Positions 33,850 to 45,666 of a DNA stretch of 64,000 bases are shown here, in pieces. Numbering within the stretch: position 1 is the first letter of the stretch; every line of letters starts with the position of its first letter. The DNA comes from Euwallacea fornicatus (Eukaryota; Arthropoda; Insecta; Coleoptera; Curculionidae): positions 4,402,001-4,466,000 of the forward strand of contig NC_089549.1 of the NCBI RefSeq assembly GCF_040115645.1, read 5' to 3'. The notes beneath the pieces were generated by a model, which was not told the origin of the DNA, did no database searches, and saw only the letters and a program-made list of their open reading frames with translations. The position numbers and the translations under genes are program-made.

Positions 33850-34165
33850 ATGTACATGGTTTCGGGGCTGAAACTTCTTAATAATCGTTGAGAACGACAT
33901 TAAATGTCGCAGCTGTTTCTGCAATCAGGTCTTACTCTGTTTTCACAGGGATTTCCTAAACCAGAGACTTTAGATGTCCTCACAGAAAAAAAATCAAATG
34001 GTATTAGATCGGGTGACCTAGGGAGCCACTCAACTGGACCACTTCTACCGATCCAAATACTGAGAGGCTTGAATAGAAAAGTATGCAGGCACACCATCAT
34101 ATTGCAGCCACATTTGATCTAAAATGGTTAATGGGGCATTTTCAAGAAGTTCTGGCTCGAAAGTA
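33850..34165 (-). pseudogene. Mariner transposase core/C-terminus, relic
   Basis: The minus strand reads PELLENAPLTILDQMWLQYD, then GVPAYFSIQASQYLD, with the second catalytic Asp in QYDGVPAYFS. After a frameshift it continues IGRSGPVEWLPRSPDLIPFD and FF, carrying the third Asp, then a degraded tail. Block order and wording match the large insect mariner group whose intact members read QHDGAPAHF and GRGGPVAWPPRSPDLTPLDF. The N-terminal half is missing. Confidence 0.78.
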
Positions 34166-34835
34166 AATAAAATAACTCAACAAGACACACTTTGCTTTGC
34201 ACATTAAAGCATAATAAGGCTGTAGCACCTGAGGAACACATATTCCGACATGGGTTCTTATACTCAAACGTCTTCTAGTGTTGAACTGACTAATCCTTAG
34301 AAGTTTGATCCCATAGTTATGAGTTACTCTGTAAACATAGGTCCGCAAACACTCCGTTATCTGTCTACAAGGCGCTCAAATTTCAGAAATTTACCAGTGT
34401 TTCTTTATAGTTACTGCAGTTTTAGAGATATTTAGCTAAAATTTGGAGGACGCCTTATGTTGTAGAGCTTACATTACTGGGCGCGTCAAGTGGTGTTGAT
34501 AACTTACAGGGTGGTGTTGTTTCAAGAGTCAGATCACGCCCTCTTTTCCTTCCTGAATTTTTTCGCGGTGCATCGTTGGCACGTTTTAAAATACAAAATG
34601 ACTTTATTATTTTGTTTAGGAATTTTTTGGTCCCTTGCAGTTTTTTCGTATCTACGTTGGTTATCGAGGAAAAAAAAATAAAAAACGATTTTTTGTCATT
34701 TGTCAGATGAAATTTAAATTTATTATGGGCAAGGAATTATTTATTGTAAGCAATCCGGTATTTTTAAGAATTTCTAGAGTTTATTTGGAACTCCATGTTA
34801 AAAATCAAAGCCGGGATGATCCCGAGTAATAACCT

Positions 34836-34858
34836 ATATAATAATAATAATAATAACG
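34836..34858. repeat. (TAA)n microsatellite
   Basis: Seven or so ATA/TAA units just after the mariner C-terminal tail. Confidence 0.8.
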
Positions 34859-35042
34859 TTAACAAAGAAACGAATGATGAAAGTAACCTCCTTCAATCCT
34901 TACACAAGCGTCCACCCTTCTTTTTATTGATACCCGTAGTCTTTCGAATTTCCCCGGAGTATTTCTTGCGATTTCCAATGCATCTAATATTCGATTTCAT
35001 AGCTCATCAACGGTATTCACTTTTAATTTCTTTAATTTAACC
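34850..35042 (-). pseudogene. Mariner transposase C-terminal tail
   Basis: The minus strand reads VKLKKLKVNTVDEL, a stop, NRILDALEIARNTPGKFERL and RVSIKRRVDACVRIEGGYFH. This is the terminal helix of the mariner group in which intact members end R-N-T-P-G-x-F-E-R-V-R-x-S and then a Cys-containing G-G-x-F-E-H tail. Here it is cut off upstream by a CAGGGTGG terminus. Confidence 0.72.
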
Positions 35043-35220
35043 ACCCTGTAAATGGGCAGCGAGGCGTTTGCGGACCTATTTTTATAAGAGCTTTTCGTCG
35101 TGAAATAAGCTAAAGAACTACCCCCTTCTGGATGTACAATATGTTTAGGGACACCCTATATATTGATCGAATTTCTTTCCATACAGTGTATCTTAAGTTG
35201 GCTCTATATACATGTAAGTG

Positions 35221-35391
35221 CCACAGTCACTTTCGGTTCAGTTCGGCTCAGTCGGTTCAATCAGAAAACGATAAAACTTAAAGAAATTTGTGAACCAGGC
35301 CGCAGTTGTTAATAAAGTTCTCTAAAGAATCCCCATCTAACCGGCTTTCTGTCTTTTATGATAACTGGGATCGCTATGCATGTAAGACCAA
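35221..35391 (+). other. Possible solo LTR or promoter-like fragment
   Basis: Tandem GTTCAG/GCTCAG-like units (CGGTTCAGTTCGGCTCAG near 35234) are followed by an AATAAA near 35312 and then ACCGGCTTTCTGTC. The combination recalls the R/U5 part of an insect LTR, but no paired LTR, TG..CA ends or gag/pol sequence were seen. Confidence 0.2.
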
Positions 35392-36589
35392 TTTTCGGTA
35401 CAGTACAAGTAAATCAATAAATGCACTCTCGGGGATATATTGCATAATTCAAAGAACTACTAAATTCAAAAAGATTTAAATCTGAAAAGGAACATGAATA
35501 TAGCTCGTGACTGAACCAACCGAGATTTTAAAATAATTCGATTATAATTGAAGGTTAGCCTGTACTAAAGTACTAAGAAATACTAATTGAATTTGGAAAA
35601 ACTTTGGTAAAAAATTCGTTAAAAACAGAATTTGGTGGTTTTAAGGTTTTTCGGTTTATTTGTAACATATGTCCATGATGAATTTTATGTGAAGTAATTT
35701 CGGTGCAAAATGGCAAATTACTGACTGAATTTCCAATTATTTATCAACCCGTCAGTGGCTTCAAATAGTAACTGGAAACATTGAAATTCCCAAGGATAAA
35801 TAAATAATAGTAACGCTTTACTGTCGACCCTTTTATCTTGTAATATAAAGGGTCTGGGAAATGTAGCCTACTCGTCAAAGGGACATCCAAAGGTCTAAAC
35901 GAAATTTATCAAATTAAATGGTATTAGCGCGCCCTAAACACGAAAGGCCATAATAGGGCGTTTTAATCACTCTGGCCGTATCGTTCCGGTCAATCCTGGG
36001 GTTTCCAATTTTTCCTTTGGTTTTCAGCACAATTTAGCTTTTAATAATACGAATTTCGCAAAAACAATTAATATTGAAATCATGAAAGCTGCCATAGCAG
36101 AGGGGTAACGCACACAAAACACAGTTAGTTCTAGATATTTCGGATGTTATCGCCATGTTTGCGAATTCACACAAAACCACATTTTATACATATTTATAAA
36201 TTATTTATTATATTACAAAGCGAGTAGCAGAAATTAAATCATTAACTTTTATTCGGGATAATTTTCGTTTTGTTTGACAGTGGCGACGAATTATGAGCCA
36301 ATTAATTTCTGGTTAAGCCCAGGAAGGAAATACTGTCGTAAACAAAGCTAAAGTGAAAAATGGAACATGGCAAATGCGAGATGGTTTGTGTGTTTAATTT
36401 GAAAGCAGATTCATTTCCGCTTCGGTAATTTGCATTTTACTGTCATCCGTTTCAGTATATGTTATTGAAAAAAGGCAGGAAAGCGTTGAGTTAAACAGGG
36501 TCGAGATAAAGTACCTGGAAATAGCCCAAATCGGTGCACAGTAAAATCTTGAGGTTGACAAGTTAAGAAGATCGGTCGTGTTTATTTCC
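35392..36589. other. Non-coding stretch, nothing assigned
   Basis: No supported gene or repeat. A short inverted pair GACCCTTT/AAAGGGTC near 35826-35853 could form a weak hairpin. Confidence 0.35.
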
Positions 36590-37290
36590 TGTTTGTTGCG
36601 GAAGTCCGCTACGCTCGCGTGCAGAAATGAACTCGTGAGTGCTCATTGGCTAGTAAAACTGGAAAGTAGAGTTTTATGCGGCGAGCCAAGCAGAGTTCAG
36701 GGCGAGCTGCATGCGAGGTCTGGATGAGTATGTTGGACATATTTTCGGTCGCGCGGTGTCAAATATTTTTTACGACAAACTTTAGCTGAGGCCAAAATAA
36801 CCCTTAACTGCAGTTTTTAGAAAACGAGCTTTCATACAATACTACCGGCAAATAGGGAAAGAATTCAACAAGAATTAAATAAATTTCCATATACTTTCCA
36901 ATTCCGAAACCATGCATCAACGAAACTTCTACCCAACGACAATAAAAAAAAATAGTCATCATCATTTACATTTTAGGTAATCATTCCGGCTTTTCTCAAG
37001 ATTAATCCTGCAGAAACTCTAGTAATGTTCAAAGCCCTTTCTTCTCCTCTCCCTCCTAGCCGAGATTGATTAATCCACCAAAAGCCACAAAAACTCCCGA
37101 GCGACCTCCCGAAGTTTCACTCGAAAAAAAGTTTCGGAAACTTCGAATGATATTCGAATTGAGCGCATCTAGAAAGGAGCGAAAGCGACGTCGTGTCGGC
37201 GTCGGCCACGCTACTATTTCGGAAGAAGCGCCGCGACGCCGACCTGTGTTGTACCGGCAGATCGGCTGCGCACCATAACAATCATAATGT
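36590..37290. promoter_or_regulatory. CpG-richer island-like block, possible regulatory or 5' exon sequence
   Basis: Two sub-blocks (36600-36780 and 37100-37280) are much richer in CpG than the rest of the window, for example GCGACGTCGTGTCGGCGTCG near 37186. An ORF at 37066-37278 (70 codons) crosses the second block and is Arg/Lys-rich with no recognised domain. In an intron otherwise filled with decayed transposons, such a block could be a host promoter, enhancer or untranslated exon. This is a composition-based guess. Confidence 0.25.
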
Positions 37291-39333
37291 ATCTCTTTTC
37301 CGGAAATTGTTTATTGCTATCTGGGAAACTGAGGCTGGAGGTGAACCATTTCACGAAGGTGGAGTTTAAAGAAGTATTTTCGCCAATGTCAGGTTTATGA
37401 AGCTTTTATGTCCGCTGTGTGCTTAGCCCGGCTAACGTGAACTAACACCACTGCATGAAATATGTGACACTTGGTTACTTTCATATAATCAGTGGTGTGA
37501 TATGGTTCATAGATCCATCCTATCGCATGTTAGCAATTTTTTCTCCTGAAATATGTGATGAAATACCACTTGCGAAGGCGCTCATCGCGTGAACATTATC
37601 GAGTTTGATATTTTATTGAGTATTAAAAATTTACAAATAATGTCCACGGAAACTCGGGAATTTGAAATATGAGCCTTTGCACAAACTAGTTCTCGCGGAT
37701 AACTCAGGCATTGTGGCAAAATCAGAATTTTCAATCGAAATTAACAAATTTTCCAAATTTGAAATTTTATCCGATCGCTGTCATCTCTGCCGTTCTCATG
37801 CACATTTATGTGGAACATCAGTGTATATTTTTAAAATTTTTATCTCGTTTCATCATTCGAAAGATAGTAGGGTGAAACGTGGTTTAACTATATGCAAGCA
37901 ACCCACAAACTGGCATGGAAAGTGAAAAGTTCAAAGTTAAACAGCTCGTCTTACATAAGAGCTATACGAAATCTCCCAATAGGTTTCTTTCCTCTTTCCC
38001 AGATATTTGTGACAACGAAGGAAGGGAACTTTTTCCGGCCCCTCGCGACCTACGACAGACGACGCGTTTAAAAGTGGTCGACGTTTACGTTGAAATTTTC
38101 AACCCCGATTTGCACCCCATATAGGAGTACCCTTGGCTAAATGTTAAATATGTCAAAGGCAACCCGTGGCGGTAGGCCGTTTTTGATACCATCGGGCAGT
38201 TCTCTTTGCTTCTCCGATAACATAAACATTTTTCCTCCGTGCTCGCAAGAATCGAAACTTTGGGATTTATTTTCGATTTACTTGTTCTAAACGGCACATG
38301 AACTAAAGGCATCACAACACTAAGCTATGCTTGGGACGTTCTCTTGCGTTTTTTTATGCGAAAACATAAAAAAAAATTCCAAAATTTCGATTTTAGCACT
38401 GCTTCATACCCTCTTTTCGATCCACCGCGGCAGGCCCGTGTTAGAAGCCGGAACCTTTCTCTTTAGCCGACCTCCAGCCTCGAACTGTCCAAGATGAACT
38501 CCCTTCCCTCCATGACATATGGAGAGATATTTTCAATGTAAATCCAGTGACGTAGTTCATTTTTACTGAAAATATGTGGTTTGTTCGCTATTAGAAAAAA
38601 AATAAAAAATTTTAATTGGGACACTCCGGATATTATTAGCAACTATTTTTTTAAATAATTTTTTGCATATAGTTATTGCTAAGTGATGCGACACAGACAC
38701 AAGTAAGTGACTTTCAAAGTGTGAAATTTTAATATTACTCGGTATAATAAAAGCCAAAAGGGCCGTAATAAATCTGCATATACCGTATAGAAAATATTTC
38801 TCTTCGATCTCTATCCATCATAACCGCGTCGCATTACGGGTCCAATGGAGGTATAAAAATTTTAAAAAATTAGCGCTCATATCCCGGATATTTAACAACT
38901 CTCAACCCTCTTCGCTCTATTATTCGAACTGTTTACTCTATTACTAATGAAGGTTTCAAGTCCATTAAACGGTTCAGTAATCTCAACGTTATACAACGCT
39001 GCGCTTTAGTGGCATTTTGCACATAAATCTCTCTTTTGAAGGGAAGGGCCTGATCAGAGACCACAATTCCTTCCTGACAGGGGCTATAAAATTAATAACA
39101 CGTATAGCACACTCTTCAAGAGTTAAACAGGACCAGAGCAATTTGGCACATAACGTCAGCCTTTTAAATGGAAATGCAATTTCCTATATAGCGTAAAAGT
39201 GAGGCTGAAGAGAACCTTAGACATTCATGTGGTCATTTATCAATTGGACTGATTGTTCCAGTGCAAGTGTGCTAGACAAGGTGCCTTAGAAACAACGATT
39301 TTTTTATACCAAAGTTGTTTCGTTTCATTCTAC
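37291..39333. other. Non-coding stretch, nothing assigned
   Basis: Single terminus-like words occur at 38627 (GGGACACTCCGG) and 39335 (CAGGGTGTTCAAGG) without convincing partners. No gene is supported. Confidence 0.35.
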
Positions 39334-39504
39334 AGGGTGTTCAAGGATTTTATTATTCTAAACTACTGTGTAAGTCTCAAAGGTTCTAGTTTATATTACA
39401 ACTTTAATAAAATTTTTGTTGCAACATGATTTGAATTCGCAAATAGCAGAAGTCTTGGATGTATTGTTTTAGAAAATATCCGCGAATTTGCCCCATGTAG
39501 AAAA

Positions 39505-39690
39505 AGCGAGTCTAAAGTAATGTTGTTATTGTTAAACCTGCCTAAAGTGCGTTCGTTTAAATAAAACATCCCGTATATTAGTAAATGCGGTGAAAGACAA
39601 TTAAATTCGCTTTAAAACGATGCATCATGTTCCCATGCCCAAATCGTCATATTTAACAAATAAATTTAGTTTTGTTTATGGCTTCTGCAC
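39505..39690 (+). repeat. Dispersed repeat, copy 2 (partner at 5040-5215)
   Basis: Same orientation and order of blocks as copy 1 (CTAAAGTGCGTTCGTT, GAAAGACAATTAAAT, AAAACGATGCATCATG). It ends close to the left end of the foldback element at 39700. Confidence 0.8.
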
Positions 39691-39699
39691 ATAGAAATA

Positions 39700-41158
39700 C
39701 AGGGTGTCAATTCAACAGCCTAAAGCAATTATAGGGTTGTATATGAGGGTGATGAAGGTCAATTTCGAAATTAGTGACAACCCTACAGGGTGTCTCAAAA
39801 AAGCGAAGCATCGTAAACCATCATTTTTTTAAACAGGATCACTTGCATTTTTGTTACGTAAATCCTCTCTGAATCCTGTGTTAATTCTTACATTTTTTCT
39901 AAATTGGGACGCAGTGGCTCGAAGTTATAAAGTGTGTAACAAAAATTTTAGGCATTCGCATTGCCTCATAAGAAAATTAATAACGCAGTTAACTGGAGTT
40001 AGATTTTCGTAATTTTAGGACGTATTCAAATAGAATTTGAAAAAAGTAAGAAAATCAAAGTTGAAAAAGTGATAATGACATTTTTTATTGCGAACACCTT
40101 GCGTGTATTTGCGGCTAAATGAGTATTTGTGCCTGTTAAAGTGATTCTTCTACAGAATGTTATGGAAATAACTTTCGCAAATTTAACCAATGATTAAGCA
40201 CATGATTTTGAACAAGAAACTTTCTTAAAACGGAAGTCAAAAATCTGTTAATTAAAAAAAATTTTAAGTTGGTAACCGAAAAGCTATGATGAGCTTAAAA
40301 TTTTAATAAAATGTTGAAAAATGCACTAAGCATATGTTGATTGTTTTACTTGTAACAAAAAATATTCAAATTACACAACAATAATATTGCTAAAAATAAT
40401 TTAAAACTTAAATAATAAGTAATGCCACTTGTTAATCGGTAAAAGTAAATTTAAGCGGCAACGCCGCACTGAACACTGAGAATCTGACCCTTGAAAGGGT
40501 CGCCTAAATTAACTTTGCGGGTGAACCGATGAAGCATTGGATCGGCAGTTAACAGGTATCGGACCCAAAACCCTTGTAAAAATACATATCTAATTTATGC
40601 AGTTAGTGAGGAAGATATCGAAATGAAATAAACACAACGCGACGTTGCCAATTCTCAAATGATTTTTTTTGCTTTCCGGGGAAATGGTTGTATATACGAC
40701 TCTCGTTCTAAGGGATTTTTTTGCTAAAAATGATATTCTTAGTCACTGGTTAAATTTAAGAAAGTTATTTCCCTTACATCCTGGACGAGAATCGATTCTA
40801 AAATTAATTCAAATCTAACTTAAGCTAACTGCTGTATTAATTGTTTTATGAGGTACTGCAAATGTCTGAAATTTCTTTTAAAACTTTATTATAGCTTCGA
40901 GAGTCTGCATCTTACTGAAAAAAATCTAGGAGCTAAGACAGGATCTAGAGAGGGTTCTATCTCGTGAAAAAAATCCAGGTGATGCCATTTAAAAAAAATA
41001 CACTTTATGACGTCCCACTTTTTGGAACACCATGTAGGGTCGTCGCTAATTTTAAAATTTACCTTAATTAACCTCACATACATCTCCGTAACTGATTTTT
41101 TTATGAAATCACAAATAAACTCGAAGGAGTTCGAGGGGGTTCTCAAATGGACACCCTG
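39700..41158. repeat. Foldback element with ~440-520-bp arms
   Basis: The ends are CAGGGTGTCAATTC after TA (39698-39699) and, inverted, CAGGGTGTCCATTTG before TA (41159-41160). The arms 39700-40217 and 40722-41158 pair throughout: AATCCTGTGTTAATTC/GATCCTGTCTTAGCTC, CCTCATAAGAAAATTAAT/CCTCATAAAACAATTAAT, and GGAAATAACTTTCGCAAATT/GGAAATAACTTTCTTAAATT. Each arm has a second terminus inside (CCCTACAGGGTGTCTC at 39782 and, inverted, CCCTACATGGTGTTCC near 41034). The left arm carries an extra block of about 80 bp. The 500-bp centre shows no transposase. The minus-strand ORF at 40889-41266 runs through an arm and is not a gene. Confidence 0.8.
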
Positions 41159-41160
41159 TA

Positions 41161-43800
41161 TTTGGGCGTGTTTGCCGAAGATGACCGCGAAACCCATAAT
41201 GGCGGAAAAAATCGAGCATCGATGTGGCTTCCAGGAAGTGTGACGCATCAAATATCTCTGGGCCAATCTAAAAATGTTGATCGCGCTGCGATTGTCGATT
41301 TGAAGGCGAAAAATACAGTGGCTTGCCAGGTCAGTGGCGCAGAAAACAAATTAAGGTTTATGACGGTGTTGTGCCTGTTGTTTTTATTTTATGTTACTTG
41401 GGAATGAGGGTTCGCATACAATCGTAAGGGTGGAATTGCAGTCTATTCTGAGGTAAAACTGTGATAACTGGAACTGAAAAGATACCACAATAAATGCGTT
41501 AGAGTAGGACGGAACCCTAACTCGGCCTGTTATCTTGCGTAGAGCAATTAATCTTACAGCTAACAGTTATTGGAAGAATTAATGTTACTGTATAAATATT
41601 ATTAGTTCTAGGTAACAATGACGAATCGATACATTTATCATAATATGAATGTGAGAATTGCGTGCCTGGAAGCCATTATCCTTAACATAATAATGTCATT
41701 TCAATCCGATTTTCTAGGGTACAGTTGCTTCCGAAAGACGCAGTAATTTTTAATATGGGTAATGGAAAGGGCAAATTGGACTATTTATGTAAAAAATAAA
41801 AAAATCTGAATTACTTTTAAAATTCTGCAATCTCCGAGGAATTGTGCGGACAGCAATAAATGGTGGCTTAAGTTTCCAATCCGAAACTCTAGAGTCCTCC
41901 GACTCACGATTGATATAAAGGGGCCCCGAAACTGGGGAATAATGGGCGAAAAATGAGCATTTATTCCTAGCTTCACTCGACCTTCCATTGTCCATTGTTT
42001 CAGGCAATTCTTTGTCCTTTGTTCTCAAACGCTTCTTTTATTTCCAGCCTTGTGCAAGTCGAGAGTATAACTTTGATTGCTTATTATTGGGTGCTTAAAA
42101 GCAGCCTGCGTTTGCGTCTGGCAGAAATAAGCAGCTTAGAAGTAAACAGGAGGATGGAATCAGTTATTCGCTGAGCATTTGCACGTTGCCGCTCATTTCA
42201 AGATGTTGCTTTTGGGACTTTTCTGTCGCAGAATTGCTAATACAGTCTACAAACTTATCTCTAGCCCATCAAGAATTAAATTTTTACGTATGTCACGTGT
42301 ATTGCATATTTCATGTGAAAATGACTCGTGCTGCTTTTGTCAAAATATTTGTCAAAAAATTGACATTTCATAAGAGGCAAACTTCAAAGGGGCCCAATTA
42401 AGACACGCGCACAAGCGAGCCCCATCCCGAGTAATAACTGAATTCATGTTAAAGTTAACTTCTCATAAAACATTCCATTGAAATTAGTCTGCGTTTGCCT
42501 CTGGCACATTTCAAACACGTATATTAAATAATTAATTTTGTAATATTGTGTATCACGAGTTATATTTTAATTAATGTAAGTTTGATTTATGCCTCATGAA
42601 AGCCCGCCGATACGTATATTACATGAGTTTAAACAAACATTACGGTGTCACCCGATGGAACATGTTTCAGAGAAATAAAACGATGGTTTTAAATTTTGCA
42701 TTTCCATTATACCCGACAAATCAGAGCACTGGAGATTTGATAATGATTTTAAGACGTCGTTGCATGAGCACGGCTTCAACAGCTCAAAAAACCGCTCACT
42801 AAAACAAGTTGAAACGAGCATCCGGGAACTCGCTCTAACAATATCAAGTGCGGACATCAAATTTGATCGGTTTCGGAAACACAAGTTAGGAGCAAGTTTT
42901 AGTTGGAAAGTATCTATCATTTCCCTCATCTGGCCACCGACGGGGATCTCGTCAAACTAGTAAGTCGTATCAAAATCCGGTAAACTTGCGAAAACGAAAC
43001 TGACGCGAAAGCAATTTCGAATGTCATCTTCCAGAGCTCGTGCTTTGCAAATGAAAGATTCCTTGGAGATTAGAGGGATATTCAATAAACTGACCTGATC
43101 ACTTAAGCACTTGTCGTCAGAACAACACGGAATATTCTGGTAGCAAAGCATATTCGACTAAATGACCGGAGGCAAAAATAATTTTTTTTTCGCGTTGAAA
43201 GAATAGACACAGAGAGCAAAATGCGCATGTAAATCAATATGTACCTCTAATAAAATATTTAAAAAATCTGTATTTACAAACAGCAGCTTAAGCAGGCCTG
43301 ATGCAAAGAAATAAAAACAAAAATATTCACCCATTTCCATCAGACCCAGCAGCCTCGGCTCGAAGTTTATCTGGAAATTTAAATTTCAGCGTGCAGAAAA
43401 TGTTTTTATTTTTCACCCAAGAGCATAAATATCATCCGGAAGGTTCAATTATAGATGAAATTGCTAGAGAGACGGTTTCCAGTACTTTCGATATGTTTCA
43501 TCACCGTTACCGTGGAAAAACTTTTCTCTTTTGAGTTTATTTGTCCAACACGTCGCGCTAAAATGATACAAATTGCACCTTTATAAATTTCGTTTACTGC
43601 TCTATCGAACCAGAGCAAGGAAATTTTAAATTGTTAAGTTTGCTTTAAACACGTTTCGAATAGCAGAAGTAGGCACGCCAAAGCTGTCCCACATAACGAT
43701 GAAAAATTTCCGGCTTCAAAATCACTGAAGCATGATTTCCTTAATGATTCAATCTGTACATTGGGCGACGTGCTTCCTTTATTCAACTTTGTCATTTCAT
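41161..43800. other. Non-coding stretch, nothing assigned
   Basis: Many overlapping ORFs of 60-93 codons occur on both strands with no domain. Presumed intron. Confidence 0.35.
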
Positions 43801-43801
43801 A

Positions 43802-44056
43802 ATGAAATGTCAAGGAATTTTGACGTTTTCACTTTATGTTGTTCCCTTTTCAGTGGTATGCGCATGGACTTTTAGTGAGTGTAAGCGAAATGCAATCAGG
43901 CGAGTGCTAAGTGCGAGGGAGACGGGCTACCCTTTCCCCTTCCATTGTCACCGATCGGTTAGCGTCGTTGACTCGCAGGCAGTACGCCTCAGTTCGAGTA
44001 TGGGTGTAGTTCTGCGTGATTTGAAAAGACGCAAATTACGTGAGTACATCGGGTAA
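43802..44056 (+). CDS. Repeat-borne ORF, 84 codons, function unknown (copy B)
   Basis: The core reads AWTFSECKRNAIRR, then SARETGYPFPFHCHRS, VDSQAVRLSS and GVVLRD, matching copy A at about 30 of 55 residues in the same frame, with many conservative replacements (L/V, I/V, M/L). The N-terminal 20 residues are not shared and may be flanking sequence. No known domain, signal peptide or membrane segment. The claim that this is coding rests only on frame conservation between two copies. Confidence 0.3.
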   Translation: MKCQGILTFSLYVVPFSVVCAWTFSECKRNAIRRVLSARETGYPFPFHCHRSVSVVDSQAVRLSSSMGVVLRDLKRRKLREYIG

Positions 44057-44060
44057 AAAA
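43845..44060 (+). repeat. Dispersed repeat with conserved short ORF, copy B
   Basis: Homologous to 7483-7765 read on the minus strand; it is CpG-rich (CGATCGGTTAGCGTCG at 43953). Homology starts near CATGGACTTTTAGTGAGTG and fades after CGCAAATTACGTGAG. Confidence 0.65.
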
Positions 44061-44141
44061 AGCATTCGTACACCATATTCTTTTTAAATGGTAAATATAC
44101 ATATTTTGTCTTCAAATTCAATTTGGCGTTACACATGTATA

Positions 44142-44845
44142 CACAGGGCGTGTCTAAATAAATGGTAAAAAATTTAATGAGTAAATTCTGAGTTTAATTT
44201 AATACGAAAAGTTCCTATCAAGACATGTCCAAAAATGCTTCGGCTTCGATTTATAGGGTGTTAAAAAACACTTCTTTTTCATTTTTTTAAGTTACTTGTT
44301 TATTTTGTATCGAAATTTGCTGAAAATGTCTACATATCATACGCCGAGCGTTTCCTACAAACGGAAATTTTCTTTGCGGATGCTGATGCGGATTAATGGG
44401 TCTTGAACTCTCATTTATCACATTTTTTCCCTTAATATTTTGAATTTTGAGATAAATATCTGAAATCCGCATTGAGTTTTCTCACTAGTCAGTCTATTAT
44501 GAAATTTCGGTTAAATCGGTGTTTTAGATAATAATTGCGATGATAGTCAGGGGGGTGTTCAGATCGATCAATTTAAATAATAAAGTAATATTCGGTGAAA
44601 TTGGCCATGATTTTTTTATGCATTTGTATGTCGTCAGGTTTGACAACTATTGGCTGTTGGTTGCCTGAAACTGCTAAAAAACAATGGTTTTTTTGGTAGC
44701 GTTTGTAAAAACACAACAGTATTTTTTAACAACCTGTAGGTCAAAGCTCAAACATTTTTGGATATGTCTTTATGTGAACATTTCGTCTTAAATTTGGCTC
44801 AGAACTCACTCATCAAATTTTTAGTATCTATTAAGAAACACCCTG
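44142..44845. repeat. MITE/foldback with duplicated internal terminus (704 bp)
   Basis: The ends are CACAGGGCGTGTCTAAATAA after TA (44140-44141) and, inverted, CAGGGTGTTTCTTAATAG before TA (44846-44847). The arms pair for about 150 bp: GAGTAAATTCTGAG/GAGTGAGTTCTGAG, AGACATGTCCAAAAATG/AGACATATCCAAAAATG. About 110 bp in, both arms repeat a terminus-like word (TATAGGGTGTTAAAAAA and, inverted, TACAGGTTGTTAAAAAA). No transposase. Confidence 0.8.
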
Positions 44846-44847
44846 TA

Positions 44848-45252
44848 TATTCTTATAGGGCATGGGATATATATAGGATGTATAGGGTGTACATATACTA
44901 TGTAATAAATTAATTTTCTCTGAACTTAAATAATAAAAATGTTTGGACAAGTCGACTTTAATTTACAATTCCATATATTTTGGTAGGGTAATATTAATCG
45001 TGACGTCATTATGATTTAAAATCTGACGTCAGTGTTATTTTTTTTTTAATTGTAACTCCTGATTTTGAACATTTAATGTGAAAGGGCACACATTTTGGCG
45101 TACCCGACATAAACTTTTCTATTATTGTATGTTACATAACAAACTTTGATAAACTCTCTAAAACAAATCTTTCTTTACTGGAAATTTAAACTCAAATTTT
45201 ACTAAATATAGCATTTTATAAGTGAAACAATAAGTATTTATTAAGTTAAATG
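44848..45252. other. Non-coding stretch
   Basis: AT-rich. A near-palindromic TGACGTCATTATG and ACGTCAG pair near 45001-45030 is short and unassigned. Confidence 0.35.
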
Positions 45253-45578
45253 TTAAAATCGAAATCTTCCATGCTCCTGGCAGTATTTCAAACAGTGGAT
45301 AAATTCATGTTGAACCATATTTATTGTTTCTTGACTAATATCAGTGCATTCCGTGTTGATTTTAGTTTTTATCAGTCTCAATTGTTTCAGGTCTGGTTTG
45401 GTATACGACATTTTCGAAATGGACCAAAAAAAAAGTCTAAATGATGAAGGCCCGGAGACCTTGGTGGCCATTCAATCCACCCCTTCCAATCCGTCATATT
45501 TGAAACACTGATGGCGTCACGGCTAATATTGTCCAAGCAAAATATACGGAAACGTGTGAAAGTATTTAAATTCCACAC
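45253..45578 (-). pseudogene. Mariner transposase C-terminus, frameshifted
   Basis: The minus strand reads DWKGWIEWPPRSPGLHHLDF, then FFWSISKMSYTKPDLKQLR, TKINTECTDISQETINMVQ and HEFIHCLKYCQEHGRFRF to the stop at 45253. It contains the third catalytic Asp (HHLDFF) and the complete C-terminal tail, with one frameshift at the FF block (near 45440). The N-terminal two thirds are missing or unrecognisable. Confidence 0.78.
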
Positions 45579-45666
45579 AGAGAAGACGAATCAGTTCCAT
45601 ATTTTATGTACACTATATATAACCTTTGAATGAATATTTCTATATTGGTAAGAAGGGAAAACGTTA

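Larger units (their letters stand above)
34507..35048 (-). mobile_element. Deleted mariner fragment with TACAGGGTGG ends
   Basis: Both sides carry the same short terminus, CAGGGTGGT, inverted, with TA at 34505-34506 and 35049-35050. Only about 9 bp pair, so the call is tentative. The right part contains the C-terminal codons of a mariner transposase. Confidence 0.45.
33537..35158 (-). mobile_element. Composite mariner region with weak outer TIRs
   Basis: The left end CACAGAGTGTTCCTAAATAT follows TA near 33535; the right end, inverted, is TAGGGTGTCCCTAAACATAT beside TA near 35159. Pairing continues (TTCATCCGGAAAG/TACATCCAGAAGG) for about 75 bp. Inside are two minus-strand mariner transposase pieces, and a smaller TA-flanked piece at 34507-35048. 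It looks like an element with another inserted or rearranged within it. Confidence 0.5.

Noticed and set aside
37066..37278. Arg/Lys-rich 70-codon ORF
   Set aside because: Basic composition follows from the CpG-rich block; no homologous family or splice sites supporting it as an exon were found.
40889..41266. 125-codon minus-strand ORF with a tail reading DPVLAPRFF
   Set aside because: It runs through the right arm of the foldback element and out into the flank; its inverted partner arm has no matching frame.
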